Assembly: GCA_039111635.1 (NCBI GenBank)
Contig: JBCAQO010000002.1
Span: forward strand, 3,224,001 to 3,288,000
Source of the DNA: Heterobasidion occidentale
Taxonomy: Eukaryota > Basidiomycota > Agaricomycetes > Russulales > Bondarzewiaceae
Reading direction: 5' to 3'
DNA: 64,000 nucleotides
The notes beneath the pieces are model-generated. The model was not told where the DNA came from. It searched no databases and saw only the letters and a program-made list of their open reading frames with translations. Below, piece by piece: positions 44,564 through 55,420 of this stretch. Numbering within the stretch: position 1 is the first letter of the stretch; each line of letters begins with the position of its first letter. A program made the position numbers and the translations under genes.

Positions 44564-45720
44564 TCATGCGCACGACACAGACATTCGATTGGCAACTGAT
44601 TTACATCTAGTATACATGAGTCTCGCTTGGTCAAGCTCTAGAAGAGCTACACTATCTGTGATCAGGTCGAGCGCTTTCAAGGTAGACGGTGCTGTAGGTT
44701 TCAGTTAAGAAAGTGCGCTGACAAGTAACGAACATGATGTACCTGATATATATGTCGAGCGTGGCCCCGCAGCAGGTGCAGGTGTAAGAATCTGCGAGGA
44801 AGCTTCATATGTCCATCGGTTCACTTCAGCCACTGTGGTTCTGCTCAGCACGCATATTGCTTGTAGGGTCGCGAAATATCTAACCTGCGAGAAGTTCCTC
44901 CTGGCCGAGTCCCATGTACGCCTGTGCTAGTGCTAGCGGAATAGAACTGTACGCTCGCGAAATCAATGCGAAAGTCCTCCTGCGAAATGATTCTACACCT
45001 TTTCAACATGAAGGTGACTCTTTGAAAGAGAGTTTGTGAATACTGACCAACAAACTGTGTAACCAGAGTCGCGATCAAGGAAGCCAGGCTCTCTGGGAAA
45101 TCCGACTGATGTGCGAGGTTCATTAGCGCTTCCGCGCGCGGATAGACGTTTTCATATTTGCGTTCCCAAACGGAAGCGAAGATATTGAAGAGAGATTGGG
45201 GGAGTGGCTTCGAAGCGATTGAGTCAGGGAGGCGAGTCAACACGAACTTTGCCGGAGGGCTGGGCAATAAAACATTGATCGTCAATAGTTTCAAAACGCA
45301 AAACCAATAATAGAAGGGCTTTACAGATCGTCCAATATGAGGTAGGAAAGTACAAGAGGTGTTTTTATGAATAGACGTCTGACATCTCCTTCATTGACGG
45401 GCTAAGGTAGCACAAGGAGTTTTCTGCGCCTTGATCTATCGTAATCGAATAGGGAAACTTACGATCAACTCAGCTTTTTCAGCGATTTGAATTATTTCTG
45501 TGTGTTCTCCCGCAGCAGCCAAACTTATCAATTGAGGGAAGACAGTTTCGTACGGGTTCTCATGTGAGAGCGATATTTCCACCTGGAAAGCATCGGAAGG
45601 CGGGACTGGAGCACTAGCATTTTCTGCTGAAGCTGAGTGCGCAGAGGATGGTGTGGCTTCGGTCTCAGTGTCTGCGGGAAGGTCGCCTGGAGCAAGAGGT
45701 GGTGTGGGAGGCGCGTTCAT
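44564..45720 (-). CDS. CSN8: COP9 signalosome subunit 8 (CSN8)
   Basis: Structural subunit of the complex that removes Nedd8 from cullins. Six exons (45720-45463, 45401-45325, 45259-44953, 44921-44885, 44832-44743, 44691-44564) give 298 residues. After a disordered Pro/Ser-rich N-terminus the CSN8/PSMD8/eIF3k-type helical domain appears: LILDDLPPAKFVLTRLP, FASVWERKYENVYPRAEAL, LFQRVTFMLKRCRIISQED and DFASAYMGLGQEELLAVAEV. The last of these crosses an apparent 31-nt intron (44952-44922) and another at 44884-44833. The segment AVAEVNRWTYEASSQILTPA follows. CSN8 is preferred over eIF3k or Rpn12 because of the ERKYENVYPRAEAL block and domain length. The exon set is reliable except for the tiny intron, which could reflect sequence error. 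Confidence 0.85.
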
Positions 45721-45857
45721 GATGGTGTCTGAGGCTGTAGCGTGAGGCGCCACTACGCGTGTGGCTGTCTGATTAGTCGCCGTGACCTGACTCTACACTG
45801 ACTCTACACCTCTTTCTGCCTGTACGGGTGTCATCTCCCTGATTAGCTTCCCTGAAG

Positions 45858-46781
45858 ATGGACGACCTCACAAATGATGAGATCGAATCCATCCTTTACA
45901 TCGCCAGAGAAATCTCCGGTACCTCGTTGTCCGAGCTCCTACTAAGGCATCTTCATTCTGATGGTCCAATTCAGTGTACAAGATTCCTCCGCTCAAGAAG
46001 AATGAAGGACATCGTGCTCAAGACTGGGGCGATCTAGCTCAACCTCTTTGGAAGGGGCGTATGCGAATTGTTGAGAAGTCAGACGCAGTCTCTCTTCTGT
46101 TCGAGGATGTAACGACCGGTATGCACTGCATGATCAGAGTAACCACTATCCAGCACTGACTTAACAACAGGTGAATGTACTGCTTCCCTTTTTCTATGGT
46201 ATTCCTACGCTCAGAGTGACCGTGTCAGTATTCGCCAAGGCGTCGTATGATGCCGCAAAGCCCCCCGTCGAGGCTGTTCTGGACTCCTCTCGATACTTCG
46301 TTGTCCGTGTTGAGGATAGCGGACGTAAAGCCTACATCGGCATGGGCTTTGCCGAACGCTCAGACAGTTTTGATTTCAGTCAGTGTCTCTTGTTGAGCAA
46401 TCATTGCGCATGTTAACAAGACTCTTAGACGTGGCGCTGCAGGATTACACCAAGTACTCTTTTCGTACCATTTTGATAAATCCAACTCTCATATCTTCCG
46501 TACACAGGCGATACAAAGCTCGCCTTAACCCCCCTTCGCCGACATCTGAAGACCAACCATCCCCACATATCCCCGCCGGCCCAAAGAAGGATTATTCTCT
46601 CAAGGAAGGCCAGACTTTCTCGATCTCCATTCCTGGGCGTGGCAACAAACTGGATACCTCGAAGACTGGCTCACTTGAGACTAACTTACTGGGATCAGGG
46701 ACAACGGTGTCTAGCACTAATTCGGGCGGCGGCGGGTTCCCACTTCTTCCACCACCTCCGAGTGCGCCCAAGAGGCGCTAG
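45858..46781 (+). CDS. NECAP: NECAP family adaptor (clathrin coat-associated)
   Basis: Endocytic protein that binds the AP-2 adaptor. Six exons (45858-45918, 45975-46118, 46171-46176, 46229-46378, 46429-46453, 46508-46781) give 219 residues. The PH-like NECAP domain is nearly complete in residues 1-150: [94 protein letters not shown] is built from exon 2, a 6-nt exon 3 and exon 4. The C-terminal tail is Pro/Ser/Gly-rich and ends [10 protein letters not shown]; no WxxF motif is seen at the very end. It starts 137 bp from the divergently transcribed CSN8 gene, so the two probably share a promoter region. All phases agree. Confidence 0.94.
46171..46176 (+). other. 6-nt micro-exon in NECAP gene
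   Basis: GTGAAT lies between ACAACAG and GTACTG, flanked by 52-nt introns on both sides. With one base before and two after, it encodes the G-E-L of the conserved GELFAKA block. Skipping it keeps the frame but deletes two residues. Confidence 0.87.
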
Positions 46782-48245
46782 TTTCCAGGATGTACAGGAA
46801 ATAACACCGATACACAGCCTGGTCACTGCATCGCTTCCGTATCCATATATCCGTTCGATGGGTACACGTGTCTCATGTTTCTCTGATTTACTGCTACTCT
46901 GTGTAAAATTCATAGGAAATTTCAGTTCGCTCTCTGGGCCACATGCTGTGCGCGATGTGATTCGGCCTCACAAAGGCTAGCAATGTATGTTTTGCTTGAC
47001 TTCATAGATGGATGCGAACCCTGAATAGCTCCATAGGACATTTGGTGCGACACCGACATGAGGGTCATGTTACTTGGTCGTGCGTTTCAGGTAGTTGTCA
47101 AAAGTATAGGCACAGATGTCAACCATCCATGGAGATACTCAGAGAAAATTTCATGATCCTTAAACTAGCGGGCGGAAATGACGAGATGGTCCGCAAAGGA
47201 TCTTAAAGAGAGTTGTGGATTCAAAATACCTGATCCTGCGTCCTAGAACGTGAGTCATCTATATAGTTCTCGAGCTATTCAATCGACTGTCTAGACCCAA
47301 TCCTACTCGATACTGATGCCCTTGCTACTGATCGACGGCCGTGCTGCAACCAGATTCAATTCTGTATTGCCACCTGGCCATGCTTGCCGTGATGGCTATT
47401 ATAATCACCAGTCCGAGATTTCCACAGATATCAGGTCTTCTTCTGCACCTTGCTGTCCATTGTAGCAGCGACCGACTTTGGCCTTGTATCCATAACTTTA
47501 ACGGGCTCGGAGGCATGTTAATCATGCATTGTGTCCTGGTGACTTCCACAGTCAGTCCACTTTGTGCTTGATTCGCTTAGTGGTGTCATCTTCATTTGAG
47601 AATACATGATCTGGTGCAATTCGTAGCTTCACACTTTCACCGACCCTTCGTGCTCATATACACTTCCACATGCTCTCAAAATAGAGCGAGTCCACGAATT
47701 GTTTACGCCAGGACAGGCACGTATCAGCATAATCATGATTTGTTGGACGCATGAATTACATCACTTGGTCTTACTAGCTGACGCTGTAGGGTGCTCCGAC
47801 CCCCATGATCTTTCCGAAGTTGCGAGGGGAATACGATTATTTTTGATAATCACCTGAGCCCGGAAGCTGAAGTTGAAGACGAGTCTCCTTGGCGCATCGC
47901 TCCCGAAATATTCCCGCCAAGGTTAGGAGATGTGTTATGGCGCATGCCCAATATCAATCCATATTCGCGCACGTCGACAACAAACGGGGCCCTCGGATGA
48001 ACCACTGCATCTCATGACACAGCCTCTGAACGTATGACGCGGTACGACATCTTCCGTCCGCTAGCACCGATGACTTTCCGTAGGATCCGGATGAACGCCG
48101 GATATTTTCATTTTGTCCGTTGGCCGCGTCTGTCGTTGTAGGAGGGTCTTCTTTTGGATTTGTGTGCTGGTCGGGTGCGCATATAAAAGTCAGATCCTGG
48201 AGACTTCAATGGCCGTCAGATCTATCCCAACAATTCTCCTCTAAA
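46782..48245. other. Intergenic upstream of Cel6A gene
   Basis: About 1.5 kb with no supported gene. The last few hundred bases should be the regulated promoter of the cellobiohydrolase; a TATA element lies at 48182-48188. Confidence 0.5.
48182..48188 (+). promoter_or_regulatory. TATA box of Cel6A gene
   Basis: TATAAAA 58 bp before the start codon, the usual distance for strongly expressed fungal secreted-enzyme genes. Confidence 0.65.
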
Positions 48246-49993
48246 ATGTTCAAGTTCGCGGCTCTCGTCTCCTTCGTGGCGCTCGCATCTTCGGTTGCTA
48301 AGGCGCAATCTCCAGTCTGGGGTCAGTGCGGCGGTATTGGCTGGAGTACGTTCTCGCATGTACGCTCTGGTGTATGACATTTGCTAACATACATATGATC
48401 AGCCGGTTCTACTGCATGCGCTTCCGGATCCACTTGCACGTACAGCAACGACTATTACTCTCAGTGCATGTATGTTCCCGGTCTCCTCTAGTACCTATCT
48501 CACTTGACACACTGCACGATGTAGCCCGTCGTCCAATGCACCTGGCTCCAGCTCTGCCTCTGCTACCCCAACCACGGCCCCTTCGAGCAGCTCTGCGACG
48601 GGCACCGCGACATCCAGCTCCGCCTCCAGTTCTGCAACTCCTGTTGCTGGCAATCCTTTCACCGGCTATAGCGTCTACCTTTCTCCGTACTATACTGCGG
48701 AAGTCCAAGCGGCGGCTGCCAACATCAGCGACTCAACCTTAAAAGCCAAGGCGCTCAGCGTTGCCAATATCCCAAATTTCACTTGGTTTGACCAGGTCGC
48801 GAAGGTCCCTACGCTTGGAACTTACCTGGCTGACGCTAGCTCCATTGCTGCGAGCACCGGAAACAAGCAACTCGTCCAGATCGTCATATACGACTTACCC
48901 GATCGTGACTGTGCTGCCAAGGCTTCCAACGGAGAATTCACAATCTCCGACAACGGTTTGGCTAACTACGAAAACTACATTGACCAAATTGTTGCTCAAA
49001 TTAAGCGTAAGTAATTCCTCGTTCATAATAAAATTTCAATTCATGAAGATATTCGGATAGAATACCCTGATGTCCGTGTTGTCGCTGTCGTCGAGCCTGA
49101 TTCTATCGCCAACCTGGTGACCAACCTGAGCGTGCAGAAGTGCGCCGAGGCTCAGACGACCTATATGGTATGTCTAGGCAAAGTTTGACCTGCAATCGCT
49201 GACTTGACACATTTATTGCTCCCAGACTGCTGTTGAGTATGCCATCAAGCAGCTGGCGACCGTGGGTGTGTATATGTACCTCGACGCCGGTCATGCTGGG
49301 TGGCTCGGTTGGCCCGCCAACCTCACCCCCGCTGCTCAACTTTTTGCTCAAGTACGTCGTCCCATACGACGAGATGTGTTGATCCATTACACTTTGACCC
49401 GATATGTAGATCTATACTGCGACGGGGAGTTCCCCATTCTTCCGCGGCCTTGCGACTAATGTTGCGAACTACAATGCTCTCAGTGCCGCGTCTCCCGATC
49501 CTATCACTCAGGGCAACCCGAACTATGATGAGCTTCACTATATAAATGTGAGCTGGTTTATGGTGGATATAAACCTCGCTAATACGCGTGCCCTACAGGC
49601 TCTTGCACCCGTTCTTCGCAGTCAAGGCTTCCCAGCCCAGTTCATTGTCGACCAAGGTCGTTCTGGTGTGCAGAATATACGCCAGCAGTGGGGTGACTGG
49701 TGCAACATCAAAGGTTCCGGCATTGGCACACGCCGACAACCAATACAGGCTCTTCATACATAGACTCCATCGTCTGGGTTAAGCCAGGGGCGAGAGTGAC
49801 GGTACCAGTAACAGCTCCTCGCCTCGCTATGATAGCACCTGCTCTTTGGTACGCCATACTTCCCGATCTTTACTTGGATTAGTGCTAATATTACCTTCTC
49901 AAGTCTGATGCAACTGTACCTGCGCCAGAAGCTGGAACGTGGTTCCAGTCGTATTTCCAAACCTTGGTGTCTGCTGCCAACCCTTCGCTGTGA
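48246..49993 (+). CDS. cel6A: Cellobiohydrolase II, GH6 with CBM1 (Cel6A)
   Basis: Secreted inverting exo-glucanase that releases cellobiose from the non-reducing ends of cellulose. Eight exons (48246-48345, 48403-48469, 48525-49006, 49061-49167, 49226-49351, 49410-49547, 49599-49848, 49904-49993) give about 453 residues. A signal peptide ends at VAKA; CBM1 follows (WGQCGGIGW, then STCTYSNDYYSQC), then a Ser/Thr linker. In the GH6 domain are IYDLPDRDCAA (conserved Asp), VAVVEPDSIANLVTN (catalytic acid), YLDAGHAGWLGWPAN, FIVDQGRSG and GDWCNIKGSGIG. Exon 7 carries two breaks, near 49731-49735 and 49785-49792. Restoring one C and one G yields TRPTTNTGSS and WVKPGGESDGTS, almost invariant in the family. 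Other phases agree. An inactive copy cannot be ruled out. Confidence 0.97.
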
Positions 49994-50443
49994 ATCAACA
50001 TGAGAGGATTTCCGTGATGGATCTCATGAGTTACTGGAGGTCATTTTATTGGGCGTTTGTTATATGTAACAGATGAATACACAGACTTCCTTGCATTTCT
50101 CTTTTGCCTGGTGCGGGGTGCCGAAGGCATATCACGAAGGTCGCGTTCGACGAACACATGCTTTGATAGTGGCTGCGTCATATAGATTGACGGTGCTGTG
50201 TATCACTGGATGATATGTAGACATACCCGGAACGTGGTTTGAACTATCTAAGCTGGAATCTCTAGCAGGAGATAGCGACGCGTCGTACGGTCATGTGCTC
50301 GAGTCTCAATGTCACATGCCCCGCCGAGACTCCCGAGAGCTACCGAGTGGCGCTGGTGCCGACGGCATGGTTCGTCATCTGAGCACCTCCTAGGGGAGTA
50401 TCTGATAACTTTCACCATAACTTATTCCCTCTTGCCCACCACT
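49994..50443. other. Intergenic between Cel6A and NFS1 genes
   Basis: 450 bp of 3' UTR and promoter sequence; no gene seen. Confidence 0.55.
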
Positions 50444-52416
50444 ATGTTGTCGAGAGTTTCGCGCAATGCTGTTCGCTGTGCTGCGCTCAGAAAATCATCT
50501 CCCTCCGCTCTCGTAGAGGGCCTCAGGACTTATGTTCAACCATCGGGTGCTGACAGAGCTAGCGTTGTTGATCTGCCTGCGACCTACAAGGATGAGAGTC
50601 ATTTCACCCCTCGCGCAGGTGCGTTACAACCTAATTTTTTAAACTGGAAGTCATAAACGAGGTTCCTCAGACATGCTCGGTTTCAAATTCGACATGCCTC
50701 GTCGAGAGAGTACGTTGCAGGACAAAGCCCGCCCCATCTATCTTGATATGCAGGTTCGTATCTCACTCTCATTTTTCCAGGCTGGATACTCAGTGAACAA
50801 AACTTAGGCAACAACACCAGTCGACCCGCGGGTACTCGACGCAATGCTACCTTACCTGACTGATCAATACGGTAACCCTCATAGCCGGACACATGCGTAT
50901 GGGTGGGAGGCTGAGAAAGCGGTTGAGGACGCGAGAAAGGTGCGTGTATAGCCCGTACCCTGTATCCTCAGTTTAGCTCATACTTCCCGCAGCACATTGC
51001 CGACTTGATCGGTGCAGACCCAAAAGATATAGTCTTCACGTCTGGGGCTACGGAAACAAATAACATGGCCATCAAGGGCGTCGCCCGCTTCCACAAGGAG
51101 AAGAAAAAGCACATCATCACTACTCAAACGGTATGATTTGCATTCATGTTGCGCTGCAAGTAAAACAAACTCAACAGTGATAATGCCATAGGAGCACAAA
51201 TGTGTACTCGATTCGTGTCGCAAGCTTCAAGAGGAAGGCTTCGATGTGACGTATCTTCCTGTACAGAGAAATGGGATAGTTGACCTGAAAGAACTTGAAG
51301 ACGCCATACGCCCTGACACATCCCTCATCTCCATCATGACTGTCAATAACGAGACAGGCGTCATCCAACCCATCAAGGAGGTTGGGGAGATTGCTCGAAG
51401 ACATCGAGGGGTGTACCTTCACACAGATGCCGCACAAGCCGTGGGAAAGATACCTGTGGACGTGAATGAGATGAATGTCGATCTCATGAGCATTTCGGGG
51501 CACAAGATATATGGACCAAAGGGAGTTGGCGCTGCATATGTTAGGCGGCGTCCAAGGGTACGGTTGGAGCCAATACTGAGTGGAGGAGGACAGGAGAGAG
51601 GGTTGCGCAGTGGAACTCTTGCTACTGCATTGACTGTTGGCATGGGTGAGGCCGCCAGGATTGCCAAGTTGGAAATGACAGTAGGTCCCTTCATATTGGG
51701 GCGCGGTGATGTAAATTGCACTTCAGTTATACTGAAGAGCCAGGTGACCCTTGATGTCTGTGAAGGCTCTGCCTGGACATCGAGTTGTCGATTTGGCTAG
51801 GATTTTTGTGCAGGGGTACTGAGCGTCCTTCGGTCTTCTTCTATATTTTATATCAGCGCTTAGGCTGACTGGTTTTTTTTAGAGAGACCACGCTCGCATC
51901 ACACAGTTGTCCCAGCGTTTGATCGATAGCATTAACTCACGGGTTGAGCACGTCGTTCGGAATGGGGATGTGAATGGTTTCCCCGGTTGTGTCAATTTGA
52001 GTTTCTCTTACGTCGAGGGGGAGAGCTTGTTGATGGCATTAAAGGTTCGCTATTCATTTTTCTTACTCAAGCTACTTCCTCATGAGTCATTATCTTAGGA
52101 TATTGCTCTCTCCTCGGGAAGTGCATGTACATCTGCATCATTAGAGCCCTCATACGTACTCCGCGCGCTCGGTATGTTGCGTGTGCTTATTTTTCATCCT
52201 TCAATCCAGTGCTGAAGTATGTTAACAGGCGCCGCCGAGGATATGGCGCACTCCTCCTTACGCTTTGGTATCGGTCGGTTCACGACCGAGGCTGAGATCG
52301 ACTTCGTTGTTGAGAAGATAGTCGCAACTGTGCAAAAGTTGCGCGATATGAGCCCGTTGTGGGAGATGGTCCAAGAAGGCATCGACATCAATTCTATTGA
52401 CTGGTCGCAACATTAG
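50444..52416 (+). CDS. NFS1: Cysteine desulfurase NFS1 (mitochondrial)
   Basis: PLP enzyme that takes sulfur from cysteine for iron-sulfur clusters and tRNA thiolation. Eight exons (50444-50618, 50671-50753, 50808-50939, 50993-51130, 51192-51680, 51883-52044, 52099-52171, 52229-52416) give 479 residues. An Arg-rich presequence ([17 protein letters not shown]) leads into [61 protein letters not shown], the PLP lysine in [15 protein letters not shown], the mobile loop [21 protein letters not shown] and the C-terminus [12 protein letters not shown] needed for scaffold interaction. The fifth intron (51681-51882, 202 nt) is about four times the usual length. No frame break is present. Confidence 0.97.
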
Positions 52417-52968
52417 TTTGCGGCCGACCCACCCTTCTATCTCCATGGATGCTTCGCCGCTCGGTTCTTTTGCTCGCCATCTAACTCTGTATGATGTATT
52501 ATGTACGATGCGCTATTCATCGTCCAAGCACATGCGGGTGTTGGCCATTAGGTCTAATTCTCTTATACTTCTGTACATATACGCAGCATTAGAACGCCCG
52601 TGATCATTGTTTTCTGGTTCCAGAACTCGAAAAAATGGATGATTCTTTTCCTTAATATTGAATGTATACACGGATTAGTCAGTGGCGGATAATTTCCACC
52701 AAAGATAGTCATTGTCTCTATTGTATACAACGCCGCGAATACCCTTGCTTGCCGATTAAATATTTCCTCGTACTCGCAGCTTTTGCATTGCGTAAATCTT
52801 GAGTGAAGAATGTAAGGTCTTTTCCCGTCGGAAGAATCGCGGAAGCGCACTGGTCCGTGCACGAGGCAAGATTCGAACTCAGCTAGAAAAGAGTCTGGTG
52901 TCGCCGTACCCATCCTACCTTATTCTTCTCACCCCCTTATCCTCCCCTCTCATCATCTCCCTACCACC
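52417..52968. other. Intergenic between NFS1 and SR-protein genes
   Basis: About 550 bp; C/T-rich just before the next start. No gene seen. Confidence 0.55.
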
Positions 52969-54404
52969 ATGGCCCGTCGTCTTTATCTTGGCAGTGCGTT
53001 TCTCTATCTTCACAGTTCAAACCTGCTTCTCAATAAAAGGTTCCCTCACACAGAGTTGCCTCCGGACACAAGGACCGACGATGTATCAAAGTTTTTTGAC
53101 GGCTATGGTAAAATTGTTGATTGTAGAGTCATGACCGGTGAGTAGTTGGTGCGGCCATTTTCCTTCTATTCAAGCTCAAACGAGCATCTTGTTCAGGCTT
53201 TGGCTTCGTTGAGTTTGAAAGCTCGCGAGTAAGTAACATATCAACGCGTTGTATATCTCACTCAAGGTTTATCATGTATCGTAGGATGCCGAGGATGCCA
53301 TGCACCACTTCAACGGAAAAAATTTCATGGGCTCTAGGTGTGTCATCATCGTTCTTTTACGACATCTTGGCTGATCCTCGCATTTAGCATCGTTGTTGAG
53401 TTCGCCAAGGAATCGCGTCCTCGTCGTGACCCCTACGACGACCGGTACGGGTATACCCTTGTTTGATGTTGCATCGCGAAGGGTGCCTTCACTGACATGT
53501 ATCGTAGCGCCCCTCGCGTCAGGAGGCCTCCTGGCATTCGCATCACTGTCACTGGCATTTCCAGGGATACTAGCTGGCAGGTAGGACCGACTTCTCACCT
53601 GCACTGAGCCACCATATCTCCGCATTATACGACGAAAGTTTTGGAGCTTCGCCAACTTCTCTGGTGGCTCACAGACTGAAGTCTTTGATGTCTGGCTGGC
53701 AACGTGGTTGAAGACCCAATACTGACGTGTTGATGTCACTTAGGATCTTAAGGACTTTGGTCGGGAAGCCGGTAGTGTATCCTTCGCTGATATTGACCGC
53801 GACAACGTTGGCACGGGGTGTGTCCTACCTTGTGACTCATCGCGACATCGCTGATTCAGGACGACAGCATATTGGAATACATTGCCCGAGAGGATGCTGA
53901 TCGAGCGGTCAAAGAACTTGACGGCAAGGATCTTCGTGGTCAATCTGTCCGAGTCGCCTTGCAAGAAGACGTACGTGCGCTGTTGGTCCCGGGCAGACCA
54001 AATCTCACTTCTGGACTCAGCGTGGCCCGGACAACTATCGTCGCGACGACCGTCGCGTAGATGATCGCTACCGCGATGACCGCTACAGGGATGACCGGCA
54101 CCGTGATGATCGCCACGAGCGTTCATATCGCGATGATAAACCCTACCGCCGTGAACGTTCGCGCTCGCCCCCTCGCCGCGGCGACGTGGACGATCGCCGC
54201 CCCAGGTCCCCTCCACCTCGGAGGGATCTTGATGATAGGAGGCCTGCAGGGTACGATGATCGACGAGGAGGGTATGATGACCGACGAGGCCCTGACCCTT
54301 ATTATGATCGCCGCAGGGATGACAGGCGCCGCGACGAGAAGGACGACCGGATCGACGATAGAGTGTCTTCGAGGCATGCGAACGGGGATGGCGGGTGGCG
54401 CTGA
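52969..54404 (+). CDS. SR-like splicing factor, two RRMs and an RD-rich tail
   Basis: RNA-binding protein of the SR/Srp2-Npl3 type, expected in pre-mRNA splicing or export. Nine exons (52969-52993, 53054-53137, 53197-53228, 53285-53337, 53388-53444, 53508-53580, 53744-53817, 53868-53970, 54021-54404) give 294 residues. RRM1 (about residues 3-75) has RNP2 RLYLGKLP and RNP1 GFGFVEFES; it ends SIVVEFAKESRPRRD. RRM2 (about 90-160) has IRITVTGISRDTSWQDLKDF and VSFADIDRDN. The last 125 residues are almost only Arg, Asp, Tyr and Pro, with repeated RDDR and YDDR units and one short SRSPP patch, so it is an RD tail rather than a classic RS tail. The second RRM lacks a strong RNP1, typical of SR pseudo-RRMs. 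All phases agree. Confidence 0.92.
54061..54404 (+). repeat. RD/RDDR-encoding degenerate repeats
   Basis: Repeated codons for Arg-Asp-Asp-Arg and Tyr-Asp-Asp-Arg in the tail of the SR-like protein (for example YRDDRYRDDRHRDD). Part of the coding sequence of that gene. Confidence 0.8.
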
Positions 54405-55420
54405 ACGGGATAGGCCTGGTACCTGTGCCAACGAATAGGACGGACGGACGGACGGACAGGCAGACACCGGGACCGGCGATTGGTTTCTCGCTTCCTCTTC
54501 CCAAGTTTCCTCCAGTATTGCCTCTATCTTGTGCTCGTATGTGGCTTCCGCGATGGCGTTTGTGCGATGAACCGAGCACTGTACTTTCTGACTGTCAAAT
54601 TTCCCCTCACCTTCGGCGTGGGGCGATTGGGATCCAGGGCAAGTCGCAAGCATCTTTCAGGTGTGACGAATCAAGACCGAGTACGTACGCCCGCAGGCTG
54701 TAATGGCCAAGTCCTTGGACACAGGAAGCGATGGCGCGCGCTCAGACGTAAAGGCTCAGGACTCGTGCGCTCAAACATGGTACCTTCCATCGTAGGATTG
54801 CCCATGTAGATGGCGCCTCATTCTGCAGGGATCTTAGGCGTCCACTGGTCCTCTCGAAGGATGTCCTTGCCTATCTGGTGCAGTAGCAACAGTGTCGACT
54901 GGTCCATCGAGGCTTTTAGATTTCTCACACGCTCTTCGCATGCGTGTGAAGATCACGTTTCCGCGAAGTTTCTGCGTACGCGCGCCGGAAACCAGCCTTG
55001 TACGATGTTGACGATGACATCGGCACTTTGCTGGAGGCTCATCGTGTCTTGTTGGAATCTGACGTAGGTATGCAGCTTCTATCAATTGATTCGGTAACTA
55101 GTGGATATAAAAGCAGGCGGCGGCTGTATGTTACTGTATTTCATGTAACTTATATGTGATGCCAATCAAAATACCTTCCTTAATACACATGCAGGCTCCT
55201 TCCTATCTGCTATGGTGAGGGAGTGGGGATTAAATGGGTTTCCCAGTCCCGATGTTTGAGAACATTGTATTGTTTAATATGGATACGCAACAAAAATGTG
55301 GGGCATGCAGGAGCTGGTTTCTATAGAGCAAGAGCCAGTTTTGGGTTTTCAACGAAAAATGAACTGATAGAAATGGTGCTCATCAGACAATCTAGACTGT
55401 TCCAATGACCTATAGCATTA
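54405..55420. other. Intergenic between convergent SR and TBCE genes, with a weak coding-like patch
   Basis: About 1 kb. On the minus strand at 55062-54830 a frame reads protein-like (KLHTYVRFQQDTMSLQQSAD, later NLKASMDQSTLLLLHQIGKD), but an in-frame TGA interrupts it near 54957 and no start or family is recognised. It may be a gene remnant; an overlapping plus-strand frame is equally long. Confidence 0.35.

Noticed and set aside
45010..45050. An extra CSN8 intron starting at a GTCAGT
   Set aside because: Reading through gives a continuous conserved helix (LFQRVTFMLKRCRIISQED), so the sequence is exonic.
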